Shown here: positions 1-9,589 of the stretch, in pieces
Numbering within the stretch: position 1 is the first letter of the stretch
Layout of the letters: every line of letters begins with the position of its first letter
Source: Siphonodentalium dalli
Taxonomy: Eukaryota > Mollusca > Scaphopoda > Gadilida > Siphonodentaliidae
DNA: 64,000 nt
Reading direction: 5' to 3'
Assembly: GCA_032622095.1 (NCBI GenBank)
Contig: CP136066.1
Span: 5,541,784 to 5,605,783, forward strand
The notes under the pieces: model-generated
The model's database searches: none
What the model was told of the DNA's origin: nothing
The model's input: only the letters and a program-made list of their open reading frames with translations
Made by a program: the position numbers and the translations under genes

Positions 1-1275
1 ACAGTCACCCCTCAGGTCAACTTTATACGGGGAATACCAGCAAACTTGGATTCTCTTATCAACCCCCAGTATAAAAATCTAGTTGTACTCGATGACTTGA
101 TGCAAACTTCATCAAAAGACCAGAGAGTTAATGATTTACATTCCGAAGGAAGTCACCATTTGAACTTATCTTTGATAAGTTTGAACCAGAATTTCTACTA
201 CAACAAGGATCCGACGCAACGACGAAATTGTCAATATTTGGTATTGTTCAATAATCCAATTGACAAGGGTTTAATTTCAACATTATCAAGACAGATGTAT
301 CCTGAATGCCCTCAACGTATGATGCGAGAGTTTTCGGAAGCGACGAGTGAACCGTACGGTTACCTACTGGTGGATTTAAAAGCCGCAACCCCGGACACAT
401 TACGGCTGCGACAGAATGTGCTAAAAGAGGACACGAACAAGCATATGGGTGAATGGAATGGCATGAAATATAATCTCCATAAGGACAGCGAGCACCCAGA
501 TGAACAAAATGTGGTGAAATGTGATGACAACAATAGCCCGGATCAACGGAATGAGATGAAATATGATGACAGAGATCTCCCTGGTCAACGGGAGTGCATG
601 ACATATAATTATATTGTGCCCCAGGGTCAACATAATGCCTATACTAAGGACATAAGGACACCTGGTGAGATCAATGAAATTAATAAAGAAAACCATAAAA
701 ACATAGGCATTCGAGAAGACATGTCGTACCCTTGCAATGACTGTGGGCTTTTGTTCGAAGATCAGCATGATGTCCAGAGACACGTAAAAAACTGGTGTCA
801 AGAAAATAAGTTAAAACGAAAATTAACTGAGGACACGGATGATAGTCAGAATAAGAAAATTAAATCGAATGAAGATGAATACTTCAAAAGTTTGTGTGAT
901 GAGAGTAGAGATAAAGCACAAGAAGCATGGAGTGATAACGTGGAAACGTATATGGAAAATGGCTCGACAGAAAAAGAGGCAAAAGAACAAGCTGACAAGG
1001 ACCTTAAAAGTACAGATCTTAAAACTGAAGGCATGAGGCTATTTATGAATGTTTATGCTTGGACAATAATAAAGAATATGTGGCTGCGCAATGGTACTCT
1101 GCACAACAGTGTCATGGATAAAGTGGAGAAATATATGAAGAATGGTTTTGAAGATCGTGATGCAGTGAAAATGTCAATATTAAAGTACAGACCATTGCTA
1201 GAAAAGTTCATGGACGAAACAAATGACACATCTGACGAAAGTGATGACAATTCGGACGAAAGTGACTGTGAATAG
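1..1275 (+). CDS. A32/FtsK-like packaging ATPase of a Polinton/adintovirus-like element, C-terminal part
   Basis: The frame is open from base 1 (no start seen; 5' end outside the window) to TAG at 1273-1275, giving 424 visible residues without a break. Near the N-terminus is a Walker B strand (NLVVLDDLM, encoded about 76-102), then a conserved block with GSHH, a sensor-like NQN, QYLVLFNNP, QMYPE and PYGYLLVDLK. This order is typical of HerA/FtsK-superfamily packaging ATPases of Polinton/adintovirus-like elements; in the family they drive DNA into capsids. The Walker A loop must lie upstream, outside the window. After about residue 140 comes a charged linker with two weak repeats of a DQRNEMKYDD type, then a zinc finger C-x2-C-x12-H-x4-C (733-798), an alpha-helical segment and an acidic Asp/Ser/Glu tail. 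The family call is confident; which element class it belongs to is inferred. No capsid or polymerase gene is visible beside it. Confidence 0.72.
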   Translation, partial: TVTPQVNFIRGIPANLDSLINPQYKNLVVLDDLMQTSSKDQRVNDLHSEGSHHLNLSLISLNQNFYYNKDPTQRRNCQYLVLFNNPIDKGLISTLSRQMYPECPQRMMREFSEATSEPYGYLLVDLKAATPDTLRLRQNVLKEDTNKHMGEWNGMKYNLHKDSEHPDEQNVVKCDDNNSPDQRNEMKYDDRDLPGQRECMTYNYIVPQGQHNAYTKDIRTPGEINEINKENHKNIGIREDMSYPCNDCGLLFEDQHDVQRHVKNWCQENKLKRKLTEDTDDSQNKKIKSNEDEYFKSLCDESRDKAQEAWSDNVETYMENGSTEKEAKEQADKDLKSTDLKTEGMRLFMNVYAWTIIKNMWLRNGTLHNSVMDKVEKYMKNGFEDRDAVKMSILKYRPLLEKFMDETNDTSDESDDNSDESDCE

Positions 1276-1282
1276 TTAATAT

Positions 1283-1288
1283 AATAAA
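1283..1288 (+). promoter_or_regulatory. Polyadenylation signal AATAAA after the ATPase frame
   Basis: AATAAA begins 7 bases after the stop codon. Such tight spacing is common in compact viral-like elements. No downstream gene of the element follows; the next bases lead into simple repeats, so this may be the element's gene-side end or a truncation. Confidence 0.45.
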
Positions 1289-1480
1289 TTGTACTATGCA
1301 CTACTTGTCATGTTATTTTTCTCTTTTTTCCCTCGCTCACTTGCTTTTTTCAGTGGCGCTCACCACCGTACCCCCATAGCTTTCCGATGAATGGAAACAA
1401 GCCATATTTTTGACTAAATCCTGAACCGCCGGCGGCAGCGCCGCCGCCAATTTCTTTGCATGCCATAGGATTATGTAGTT

Positions 1481-1530
1481 GCCGCCGCCGCCGCCGGCGG
1501 CGGCGGCGCGGCGTTGACATGCGCATTACG

Positions 1531-1603
<73 letters not shown>

Positions 1604-1609
1604 GCGGCT
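1481..1609. repeat. GCC/GGC trinucleotide repeats
   Basis: Two blocks lie in an otherwise AT-rich region. 1481-1513 is a palindrome of about five GCC followed by GGC triplets. 1531-1600 holds 23 uninterrupted GCC triplets, followed by GGC triplets to 1609. Each block can fold into a GC hairpin. Open frames here encode poly-Ala or poly-Arg on both strands and are not genes. A smaller GC-rich piece at 1425-1448 is of the same kind. Confidence 0.93.
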
Positions 1610-1694
1610 GGTTGACTCGCATATATAAGAGAATGCATTGGCACAGGATAAAAAAAATCCCGACTTCCGACTGGATTTGATATAGCGGGTCACA
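1610..1694 (+). mobile_element. Solo half of a MITE terminal arm
   Basis: This matches the right-hand end of the MITE at 4894-5351: the GACTCGCATATATAAGAGAA segment, then ATGCATTGGCACAGG, an A-run, TCCCGACT and the terminal GGGTCACA (1687-1694). The opposite arm is absent; GCC triplets stand in its place. It is a truncated or rearranged copy. Confidence 0.75.
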
Positions 1695-1715
1695 TTTATG
1701 ACTAAATCCTGAATT

Positions 1716-1890
1716 TTGTTTAATTTTTGAAGTTTTTTGAAATTTGTGAAATTTGTGAAGTTTTTTAAGTTTTTGAATTTTTTTTAAGTTTTTGAACTTT
1801 TTGAACTTTTTGAACTTTTTGAAATTTTTGAAATTTTTGAAATTTTTGAACTTTTTGAACTTTTTGAACTTTTTGAACTTTTTGAAGTTT
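1716..1890. repeat. Minisatellite of a 9-bp TTTTTGAAC unit
   Basis: Variants TTTTTGAAC, TTTTTGAAA and TTTTTGAAG follow one another, most regular between 1790 and 1885, with more degenerate units at the left (TTTGTGAAA type). Non-coding. Confidence 0.9.
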
Positions 1891-1899
1891 TCAATGCGA

Positions 1900-2010
1900 G
1901 TGTCACTTTAACATTATCCCACAGTGTGCGCCATGCGTTACTTTAACATTCATCCATAGTGAGTGTCACTTTAATAATCATCCCCAGTGAGAGCCTAGTG
2001 TCCCTTTAAA
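1900..2010. repeat. Imperfect tandem units around GTGTCACTTTAACATTATCC
   Basis: Four diverged units share a CACTTTAA core followed by ATTATCCC or ATCATCCCC and AGTGAG. They start near 1900, 1925, 1961 and 1985. Confidence 0.6.
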
Positions 2011-2752
2011 ATTAAAGACTGAAGCTACCCCACCGAGATCATCACGTGATATACATGTAGATACTATACCATTCATATGGAAAAGTCTGGATATAACCAG
2101 CGGGTCATGTCCGGACATGTCCAACCGGTACAAGTAGACCGACGCGTGGGCGGAGAATATAGGTCAAACACCAACGGTAGTACTGCAAAGAATGTAGGTC
2201 AAACTGTCTAGACTGTCACCAAACGGGGTGGGTATCATCATACCAGGTATGATAAACACTATTCTGAGTTGTTCCGAACAAAAAACAATTAATCATTCAA
2301 ATATAAGCTATTTTCATAAACTAGATAACCAAATAGTCAGAGTACGGCATCATTGATATAAACGACTTTCACGCATGCAGTGACCATTATTGGCGCAATT
2401 ATTGTCGTACTGTTTATGGCCAATAATGCGTACCGAAAAGAGCAGCATATATTTACATTAGAATTTTAGTACATTGCTACATTCGCCCAATGGGGATGAT
2501 GGTTGGATACTAACTGATTGTATATTATTTTATTCATTTATGAAATCTGGCTTTAACATTCAATTTAAGAATTGTTCACCAAAGAGTCTTAAACGGCAAT
2601 CCGCCCCATACTTCTATATTCATAGATTCTCTTGCGAGACTTAGTCAAGCAAATAACAAATGGTTATATAATAAAATATCCGTTACCTGGAACAGTTTTA
2701 GAGGGAAATTTGACAACATGGCATTATATGCGTCGATTGAGACATATAGAGT
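2011..2752. other. Intergenic sequence, no gene recognised
   Basis: AT-rich unique sequence. I see no coding signal, RNA gene or clear repeat, apart from short TGTCTGTCTGTCCG microsatellite-like steps just downstream (2810-2840). The short frames here are chance. Confidence 0.6.
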
Positions 2753-3990
2753 TGATATTCCGTGGTATTTTGTACTCGTACCTGACTTTAAATCTATATC
2801 TATACTTACGATGTCTGTCTGTCCGATGTCTGTCTGTCCGCTCTAGAAATTAACAAGTGGCCATGTTGATGGTTCCAGATATGCATAAAACTGTTTACGA
2901 GCAACATATACTGGAGCAGATTAACAATTTATAAAATAATGCTGTTGGGGTCAGGGACAGAACGGGTGGATGGGCAACAAGATGTATGCCATTCGATTTA
3001 GGGATTTAAAATGGGAGGGGCATCACAATTTATAATTAAATTTTGCGCCGAATTTTCCCAAATTAGCCGACAGGCCGTGCTTACTGGTGATATGTTATTC
3101 TCTTTATTGACTTGAATAATGAAAGCAATAGCTGGCCAGATCCACCTATTCAAGTCTGTCGGCTTCAAAATTGGATACTGATTCCGCTCAATATCCCGTC
3201 CATGTGTTAACATACTCAACTAAGAGGAACAATCGATAATCTTCCCACTGACGTCAAAAATATTATGTGAAAAGTTTTCCGAAAATATCAATATAGTAAG
3301 ACAAAATTCCCGCAGTACTGCAAATTATATAATAGAAGTTATAAAAAGGCTTGAAATGAAATTATGCTTTCATTATTTTGCTACAGTCGCTGTGATGTAT
3401 TGTAATTGGTATTAATCTTCCCACTGACGTACAGATACACTACCTGAAAAGGGTTCCCGGTAAATTTGCAGAACCGCTTGCAATAATACAAACGCGTTCA
3501 TTATTTTTCTTCAGTCCCTGCGATGTATTGTAGTTTTTTTTTTGCGAAAGTGCGCTAATTGTCTAAACCCCATTTTTCATATCGACCGTTAGAAGTCTCT
3601 AAAAGGTTGTCGATGGAGTTGAAACTCACACAACAATTTTTTGATATTTCTATCAATGGCAAATATACCATATTGTGTTCGCTACGTGATCAGAGTCAGT
3701 TTAAACGAATGCAGAGCTATTTTCTAAAATAATGAGTATGATACATTGCTTCGAGAAAGCTATCGGATCCATTCTTGTCCGAAGAATATAAGAATGTGAT
3801 ATTCGCAACATTGTATCTCAAGAGTTGAAGATACCCTGTTGTACATTCGGTCTATCTTATCGATAATAATGGTGTTGATAATTTGTCCATACATATATGA
3901 AGCACCACATATCCTCGCGGAAATACGCACATAATCGACCTATAATGTGAAATACGTACATAATGAGATTATTTGATTCTGAAATAACAA
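2753..3990 (+). repeat. Dispersed repeat, copy A (about 1.2 kb)
   Basis: Matches 4408-6015 in the same orientation, with moderate divergence. Shared landmarks include CTGACTTTAAATCTATATCT, the TGTCTGTCTG stretch, GGGTCAGGGACAGAA, AATGGGAGGGGCA, CAAGTCTGTCGGCTT, AATCTTCCCACTGACG, GTCTAAACCCCAT with ATATCGACCGTTAGAAGTCT, and the closing GATTATTTGATTCTGAAATAA. This copy also has an internal duplication of the AATCTTCCCACTGACGT part (about 3238-3430 and 3416-3560). No transposase or RT is recognisable. Around 3199-3220 it preserves the uninterrupted version of the site where copy B carries a MITE. Confidence 0.85.
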
Positions 3991-4407
3991 GTTAAATAGA
4001 GTGAAATAAGACAGGGGCGCGATGAAATGATAATGAGAACGGCGCTCCATAGATTTAACGTGATGTTTAGTATGATGCCCAGTGATGTAATAATGACACA
4101 TATATATGGATACCAATCTTTAATGTATGAAGTAGAATTTAATACACAATCAAGGTATAGTCGCGGAATGATAGGTGATGCTCGGACAGGTATAAGAACC
4201 TAAAGATGAAATGAGTAAAGTAAAGCATGATGTATCGGGGTTTTGTTACTTATATACTATTGTGTGTGAATATTATATGGGGTATTTGGTAATACACATA
4301 GGTAGTGGTTCTGCCGTTATGGTCATTCCCTATGACCATATTTGGGGGTCGACTACATTTTGGGCAGGTCTGGACTGTTATTAAGATGTGTTAGGTTTCT
4401 GCAAGCT
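3991..4407. other. Spacer between the two dispersed-repeat copies
   Basis: AT-rich sequence with no recognisable gene. It continues the ACATAAT/ATAATGTG-type wording seen at the end of copy A but holds no clear repeat unit. Confidence 0.5.
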
Positions 4408-6015
4408 GATATTCCGTCGGATCTTATACTCGTCCCTGACTTTAAATCTATATCTGTATTTCCGAATGTCTGTCTGTCTGCTCCAGAAATTGACGGGGGC
4501 CATCCTGATGGTTCCAAATTGGTATACAACTTTTTATGAGCAAGATATTTGTGCAGGTTAAAAATGATAAATTAACGCTGTTAGGGTCAGGGACAGAAAT
4601 GGTGGAAGGGCAACACAATCTATGATAGTTTTTGCCCGCTGATTTCCACAAAAGAATCACCCCAATGATCCGACGAGTTCAATGGTGTGGTTTAAATATT
4701 CCAAACTTGTCGCCGTTCGAGTTAGGAATTTGAAATGGGAGGGGCACCAAAATTTATAAAATATTTTAGCGCCGAATTTTCACAAATTAGGAGATCTGCT
4801 TGATACGGACGATTTGCCAGATCGTCCTACTCAAGTCTGTCGGCTTTTAAATTGGATACTGATACCGCTCAATGTCCCGTCCATTTGTTAATATGTGACC
4901 CGCCATATGAAATCCAGTCGTAAGTCGGGATTGTTTTTACCCTGTGCCAATGCATTCTCTTATATACGCGAGTCGACCATGGGTCGCCTCGCATATACAA
5001 GAGAATGCATTGGCCTAACAATTTTTTATCATTTTTTTTAAATAAATGTTTCTTACAATTTTTAGGACATAAAATAAAAAACATCCATTACCCTGCAGGG
5101 AGCCCACACATATATAGAAGCATATAGAAGAGTGTCGTCTGCTCATGTTTGTCTGGGGCTCTGTATGGGTGAAATTATAAAAATGTTAAAGAATACAAGA
5201 AAAAATTATTAAAATTGTAAACAATTGTTAGGCCAATGCATTCTCTTATATATGCGAGGCGACCTATGGTCGACTCGCATATATAAGATAATGCATTGGC
5301 ACAGGGTAAAAAAATCCCGACTTACGACTGGGTTTGATATGGCGGGTCACATATACACAACTAAGAGGCACAGTCGATAATCTTCCCACTGACGCACATA
5401 AATACGTATGTGATAAAGGTTCCGGAAATCTCAGTATTGTTATACAGACGCTGCGAGGTATTGTTATAGGTATTAGGTGTGCGTATTGTCTAAACCCCAT
5501 TGTTCATATCGACCGTTAGAAGTCTCTCACAGGGTGTCGCTTGATTTGAAACTCGCCACAATGGGGCAACACAACAATTTTGTTTTTAGATCTCGCTATC
5601 TTTTAAAATATCAATGGAAATATACCATATAATTTAAGCTACGTGATAAGATGTCAGTTCAAACGAATGCGGGGGCTATTTTTTAAAGAACAAATGAGTA
5701 TAATACATCGCTGAGAGAAAGGAATCAGATTCATTCTTGTCAGAAGAATATAAGAATGAGATACATATATTCGTAACATTGTATCTCAATAGTTGAAGCT
5801 ACCCTGTTGTAATTTATATCTATCTTATTGATAGTAATGGTAATGATAATAAGTTGATACATAAGCGGGGCACAACATATCCTAATGCAAATATAATGTG
5901 ATTATCTGATTCTGAAAGAAGCATATGATGCAGCATATTCTCGCAAAAATACGCACATAATCGACACATAATGTGAAATAGGTACATAATGCGATTATTT
6001 GATTCTGAAATAAAC
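4408..6015 (+). repeat. Dispersed repeat, copy B, interrupted by a MITE
   Basis: Second copy of the family at 2753-3990, colinear with it on both sides of the MITE at 4894-5351. Near its right end it contains a short duplication (about 5885-5930 against 5940-6015) of the segment with ACGCACATAATCGAC and GATTCTGAAA. The TE class of the family is unknown. Confidence 0.85.
4894..5351. mobile_element. MITE with 130-bp inverted arms and nested palindromes
   Basis: 458 bp. The ends are TGTGACCC and GGGTCACA, flanked by TA on both sides (4892-4893 and 5352-5353), so the likely target duplication is TA. The arms 4894-5026 and 5219-5351 are inverted copies of each other. Inside each arm lies a 69-bp palindrome (4946-5014 and 5232-5300) beginning GCCAATGCATTCTCTTATAT. 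The interior is about 190 bp of AT-rich non-coding DNA, so the element is non-autonomous. Comparison with copy A shows the uninterrupted sequence with one TA-sized site. A TA target fits Tc1/mariner- or PIF/Harbinger-like mobilisation, but the family is not identified. Confidence 0.85.
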
Positions 6016-6126
6016 AGAACATGGACTCTTACTCGTTATTTCGTTTTATGGCGCTGGCCATAGTGAAAACATAGTTTAAAGAGCCTACATATGAGCAGTC
6101 CGCACATAATTTGCTTAGAATCGCCT

Positions 6127-6744
6127 CATTATGAGTCGATAATGTGACTAAAATGTTTTTATTTTCATCACATTATTGACTCAAACTTAGGTGGTTCTAA
6201 GCAGATTATCTACCTAAAACAAATTATATTATAAGCAGATAATGTGTTGGTTTTCGGGAGACCAGACTGTGAAGCAACGAAAACATACTGCGCCACTACA
6301 TCCGCTCATTCTGAGTTATAAATAATTGCGATTGTGTACCTGATTGTTCGCTATAGTCATTTACAAATATCCAAACGGTTCTAGCTGCAGTAACTGTACG
6401 ATGAAAGCAATGGTGCAGTTTAAGTATTCCAAAAATGGCATCATTATTAGTCGATAATGTGACTAAAATGTTTTTATTTCCATCACATAATTGACTCAAA
6501 CTTAGGTGACTCGAAGCAGATTATCTACCTAAAACAACTTATATTATAAGCAGATAATGTGTTGGTTTTCGGGAGACCAGGCTGTGAAGCAACGAACTCA
6601 GACTGCGCCACGGCATCCGCTCATTCTGAGTTATTAATAATTGCGAATGTGTACCTGTATGTTCGCTATATTCATTTACAAATATCCAAACGGTTATAGC
6701 TGCAGTAACTAGCAATGGTGCAGTTTAAGTATTCCAAAAATGGC
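6127..6744. repeat. Tandem duplication, about 315-bp unit
   Basis: AGTCGATAATGTGACTAAAA starts at 6134 and again at 6449, and the following ~300 bases repeat with few changes, ending near ATTCCAAAAATGGCA in each unit (6427-6440 and 6729-6743). The second unit lacks about 11 bases after CTGCAGTAACT. Highly similar, therefore recent compared with the surrounding repeats. Non-coding. Confidence 0.9.
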
Positions 6745-7210
6745 AGTCAGGTCAATGAGGGAAAGAATAGGGGCATCACAATTCAAATACAAAGCAATAT
6801 AATAATATACACAAATTAAATAAATACAAAGGGATTAAACAACACAAAGAACCAAGGCCTTATGTTAAGTTGGCTCCCTTGTGTGTTGTTCAATTGTGCC
6901 AAAGTGACACTGTCTGTTCCAGGAATGGGAGTTAGAGGAGGGTCACCAACATCGATACAGACATCTTTTATCACCAACATACCCCAACCTTGTCGATATC
7001 GCGATGAATTGAAGAGTTGAATTGTGTGGTCCACATTTTCTGAAGTGGTGCCTTGCTCTTTCCCTGATTCGAATAATCAGGTAAGGCATCAAAACAAATT
7101 GTTATCGCCGATTTTGCGCCAAATCTATGAAAATAAATCTCCGCAATACGAGCAATCTAATGATGTGTATGGTTCAAACTAACATCTGAGTAAGCGACGG
7201 TGCTTGGTGA
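6745..7210. repeat. Old dispersed repeat with diverged internal units
   Basis: Recurring wording AGGAATGGGAG-TAGAGGAGGGTCACCAA, CGCCGATTTTGCGCCAAAT and GTGGTCCA/GTGGTTTA resembles 4560-4780 and 15460-15800. It looks like an old family built from diverged units of roughly 120-150 bp. Only general relatedness is claimed. Confidence 0.45.
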
Positions 7211-8210
7211 GGTGCAACAAACATGTACCGGGCTCTAAAAATATGCAATATGAATAATATTTCATCAATCGGTGTAGTTTATTCACTGTAAGAAACTACC
7301 GTATTGCTACAGAAACATATCGCCATGTCATCGCTCAATTATTACGGATTTGCTATTTGATATTGCCATCGATAGTTCTATCGTCGAACTGTGTGACAAC
7401 CTGTGATATACACATGGACTTTGCGCCCACTAACAGGTAACAACAAGAACAACATTTTATTATTAACTGACAGATAATGACGGATCCAATTCCAGCCAAT
7501 CAGTGACAAGATGCATTAAATTATAATGCTTCACCAAGTTCACTACAACCGTTACACGTACCGATGCATCTTATAAATTTTCATTGAAACATGTGTGATT
7601 ATGAGAACCTCGTCGCCATGTCATCGCACATTTATAGCTGAGTCTGCTATTGTATTGGATGTTTCATCCCAACTATATGTGACTGCTACTGATCATAAAT
7701 GTCGTACTATTTAGTGATTTGTTTGTCTTAAAGGGGAGGACCGATTCGTATGTTTTAAATTGGTCGAAATCAGTTGTTCTCGTAATTAAAAATCTCACTT
7801 GAAATATGTTGTGTTAGAACATAGATGGAGTTAATGGTTCTATCGTTAATTAATCATTCAATCGTGCATACAAATTACATCTTTGTATGTATGCACTAAA
7901 TTGATATATTGTGAGTTTTTGGGATATCTATTGAAATTGCCCATGATTGTACTCTCTGATGCGTTTCCCATCACAGAAGATAGAGTTATCGTTCGTGATT
8001 AACAATCACAATTGAAAATCGCTCCATTAGTTTCGCGAAATATGTCATCTAGTTCTAAAAAGTGATGATGTATTCGAGATGTGGAATACATGTACTCTGT
8101 GTAGTTGCATTATTGATAAACATGAGGTGTTGACACGTTACATGTGGTCAATCGCTTCTACACAATATCCACATAGTGTTTACGAATTATCGAGTTTCCT
8201 GGGACTCGAA
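7211..8210. other. Intergenic sequence, weak diverged duplication only
   Basis: No gene recognised. CGCCATGTCATCGC occurs at about 7321 and 7613, followed by loosely similar sequence, suggesting an old duplication of about 290 bp spacing. The remainder is unique AT-rich DNA. Confidence 0.45.
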
Positions 8211-8350
8211 ATCTGACCCGAACAGTATACATCATACACAATATAATACAGTTTATAACACAATTTGCCTTGCTTCCCAGCAACAATCTGACCTGAACAG
8301 TATAAATCATACACAATATAATACAGTTTGTAACACAATTTGCCTTGCTT
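8211..8350. repeat. 75-bp tandem duplication
   Basis: ATCTGACC starts at 8211 and at 8286. Both units then read AACAGTATA, CATACACAATATAATACAGT and AACACAATTTGCCTTGCTTC, with a handful of differences. The frames that span it on both strands owe their length to the duplication. Confidence 0.92.
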
Positions 8351-9029
8351 CGCGTCGGTGATGCTATGTTGCCAAAGAAACGACTTACTAAACAGTTTGT
8401 TGTCCTTAACATCGGCCGAGATTGGATTGTTGGTTTACAACTGAAAGTGAGATAGTCAGAATAGATTAGTATTCTCCAGGGGTACCTCTCGAGCACTTCA
8501 CACAGCGATGATCATTTCGCAGAACGGCTGAATGTTGTGAAGAATATGATAGACAAATACTCACTAGAAGGCCCAGTTATTGTTATGGGCGACATACTCG
8601 CTGAATTGATTCCCGCTGCGAATAAGCTTGTTCCGGTTGGCCGCGATGACCGATTTACGATTCATAAATGATATGTTAACTCCGACCCATACCTGTCTGG
8701 AATCATACATTGACCCCTCATTCACATACTAACCAATCTGTACCACAGCATAACTTACACGAATAGAGCATACAAGAAAACTAAGATGCATGCATCAGGT
8801 CGGCCGTGAACTATCTACCATAGAATTGTTGTAGCTATCGATTATACATTTTGGAACACCTGTCTGTATGTATGTGTGTATGCATGAATGCATTTGTGTA
8901 TGTGTTATAGACTCTAACACTGCTCGACTGATCCGACTCGGATTTGGTATTTAACGTGTCAACTTGACATCGCTCATAGGCATGTTTCTGGACCTTGACC
9001 GATCCGACTAAAAAATTGTGTGTAGGACT
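8351..9029. other. Intergenic sequence with a TGTATG-rich patch
   Basis: No gene recognised. 8861-8910 is a degenerate TGTATGTATG/TGTGTATG microsatellite. 8920-9030 begins to show the GACTGATCCGACT/GACCGATCCGACT wording that leads into the tandem at 9030-9480. Confidence 0.5.
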
Positions 9030-9480
9030 ACTTCGATCCCGGGAGCAATATGGACGGGTCCAATTTCACGTGGGATCATGTTCTCGAACGTGCTGATGTA
9101 GGCATGTTTCTGGACTATTTGGACGGGTCAAATCTTGATCCCGACCTGACTTTGACATTCAAAAAGATCAATTCAAGGTCAAATCTGGTAAAACGGAAGT
9201 ATTTCAACGAAATATAATACCTACTGTTACTTTTGTCCCAGGAGTGTTTCGGGTGGGTCAAATTATGACCCTGACCTGATCTTGACATTCAAAATTGTCA
9301 ATTCAAGGTCAAATCGGGTAAAGCCGGGCGGATTTCGACGGGTATTTTTGTCGTGACTTTTGTCCGGGGAGCGTTTTGGACGGGTCAAATCGTGACCCGA
9401 CATGACGTTCACCTTTAAAATGGTCAATTCAAGGTTAAATCGCGCAATTCTCCGAAAATCAGAGGGGAACATCCCGGACG
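9030..9480. repeat. Diverged tandem repeat, about 124-bp unit
   Basis: At least three units share GGACGGGTCAAAT, GACCCGACCTGAC, TTGACATTCAAAA and TCAATTCAAGGTCAAAT. Clear unit starts are TTTTGTCCCAGGAGTGTTT (about 9233) and TTTTGTCCGGGGAGCGTTTT (about 9357), with an older unit from about 9034. The open frame on the minus strand over this region is a repeat by-product. Confidence 0.8.
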
Positions 9481-9589
9481 AAGTAGGGTCCACCAGCTAC
9501 TATTATATATTTCTAGATTTAGTTACAAACTAAATACCTGTATATTGTACAAAGAAATATTTGACAAATATATCTGTATCAATATTACC

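Noticed and set aside
248-801. Minus-strand frames opposite the ATPase gene
   Set aside because: Mirror frames of the intact plus-strand coding sequence; His/Cys-rich only because of the complementary codons.
1350-1680. Poly-Ala and poly-Arg frames on both strands
   Set aside because: Direct translation of GCC/GGC triplets. No start context, domain or codon evidence.
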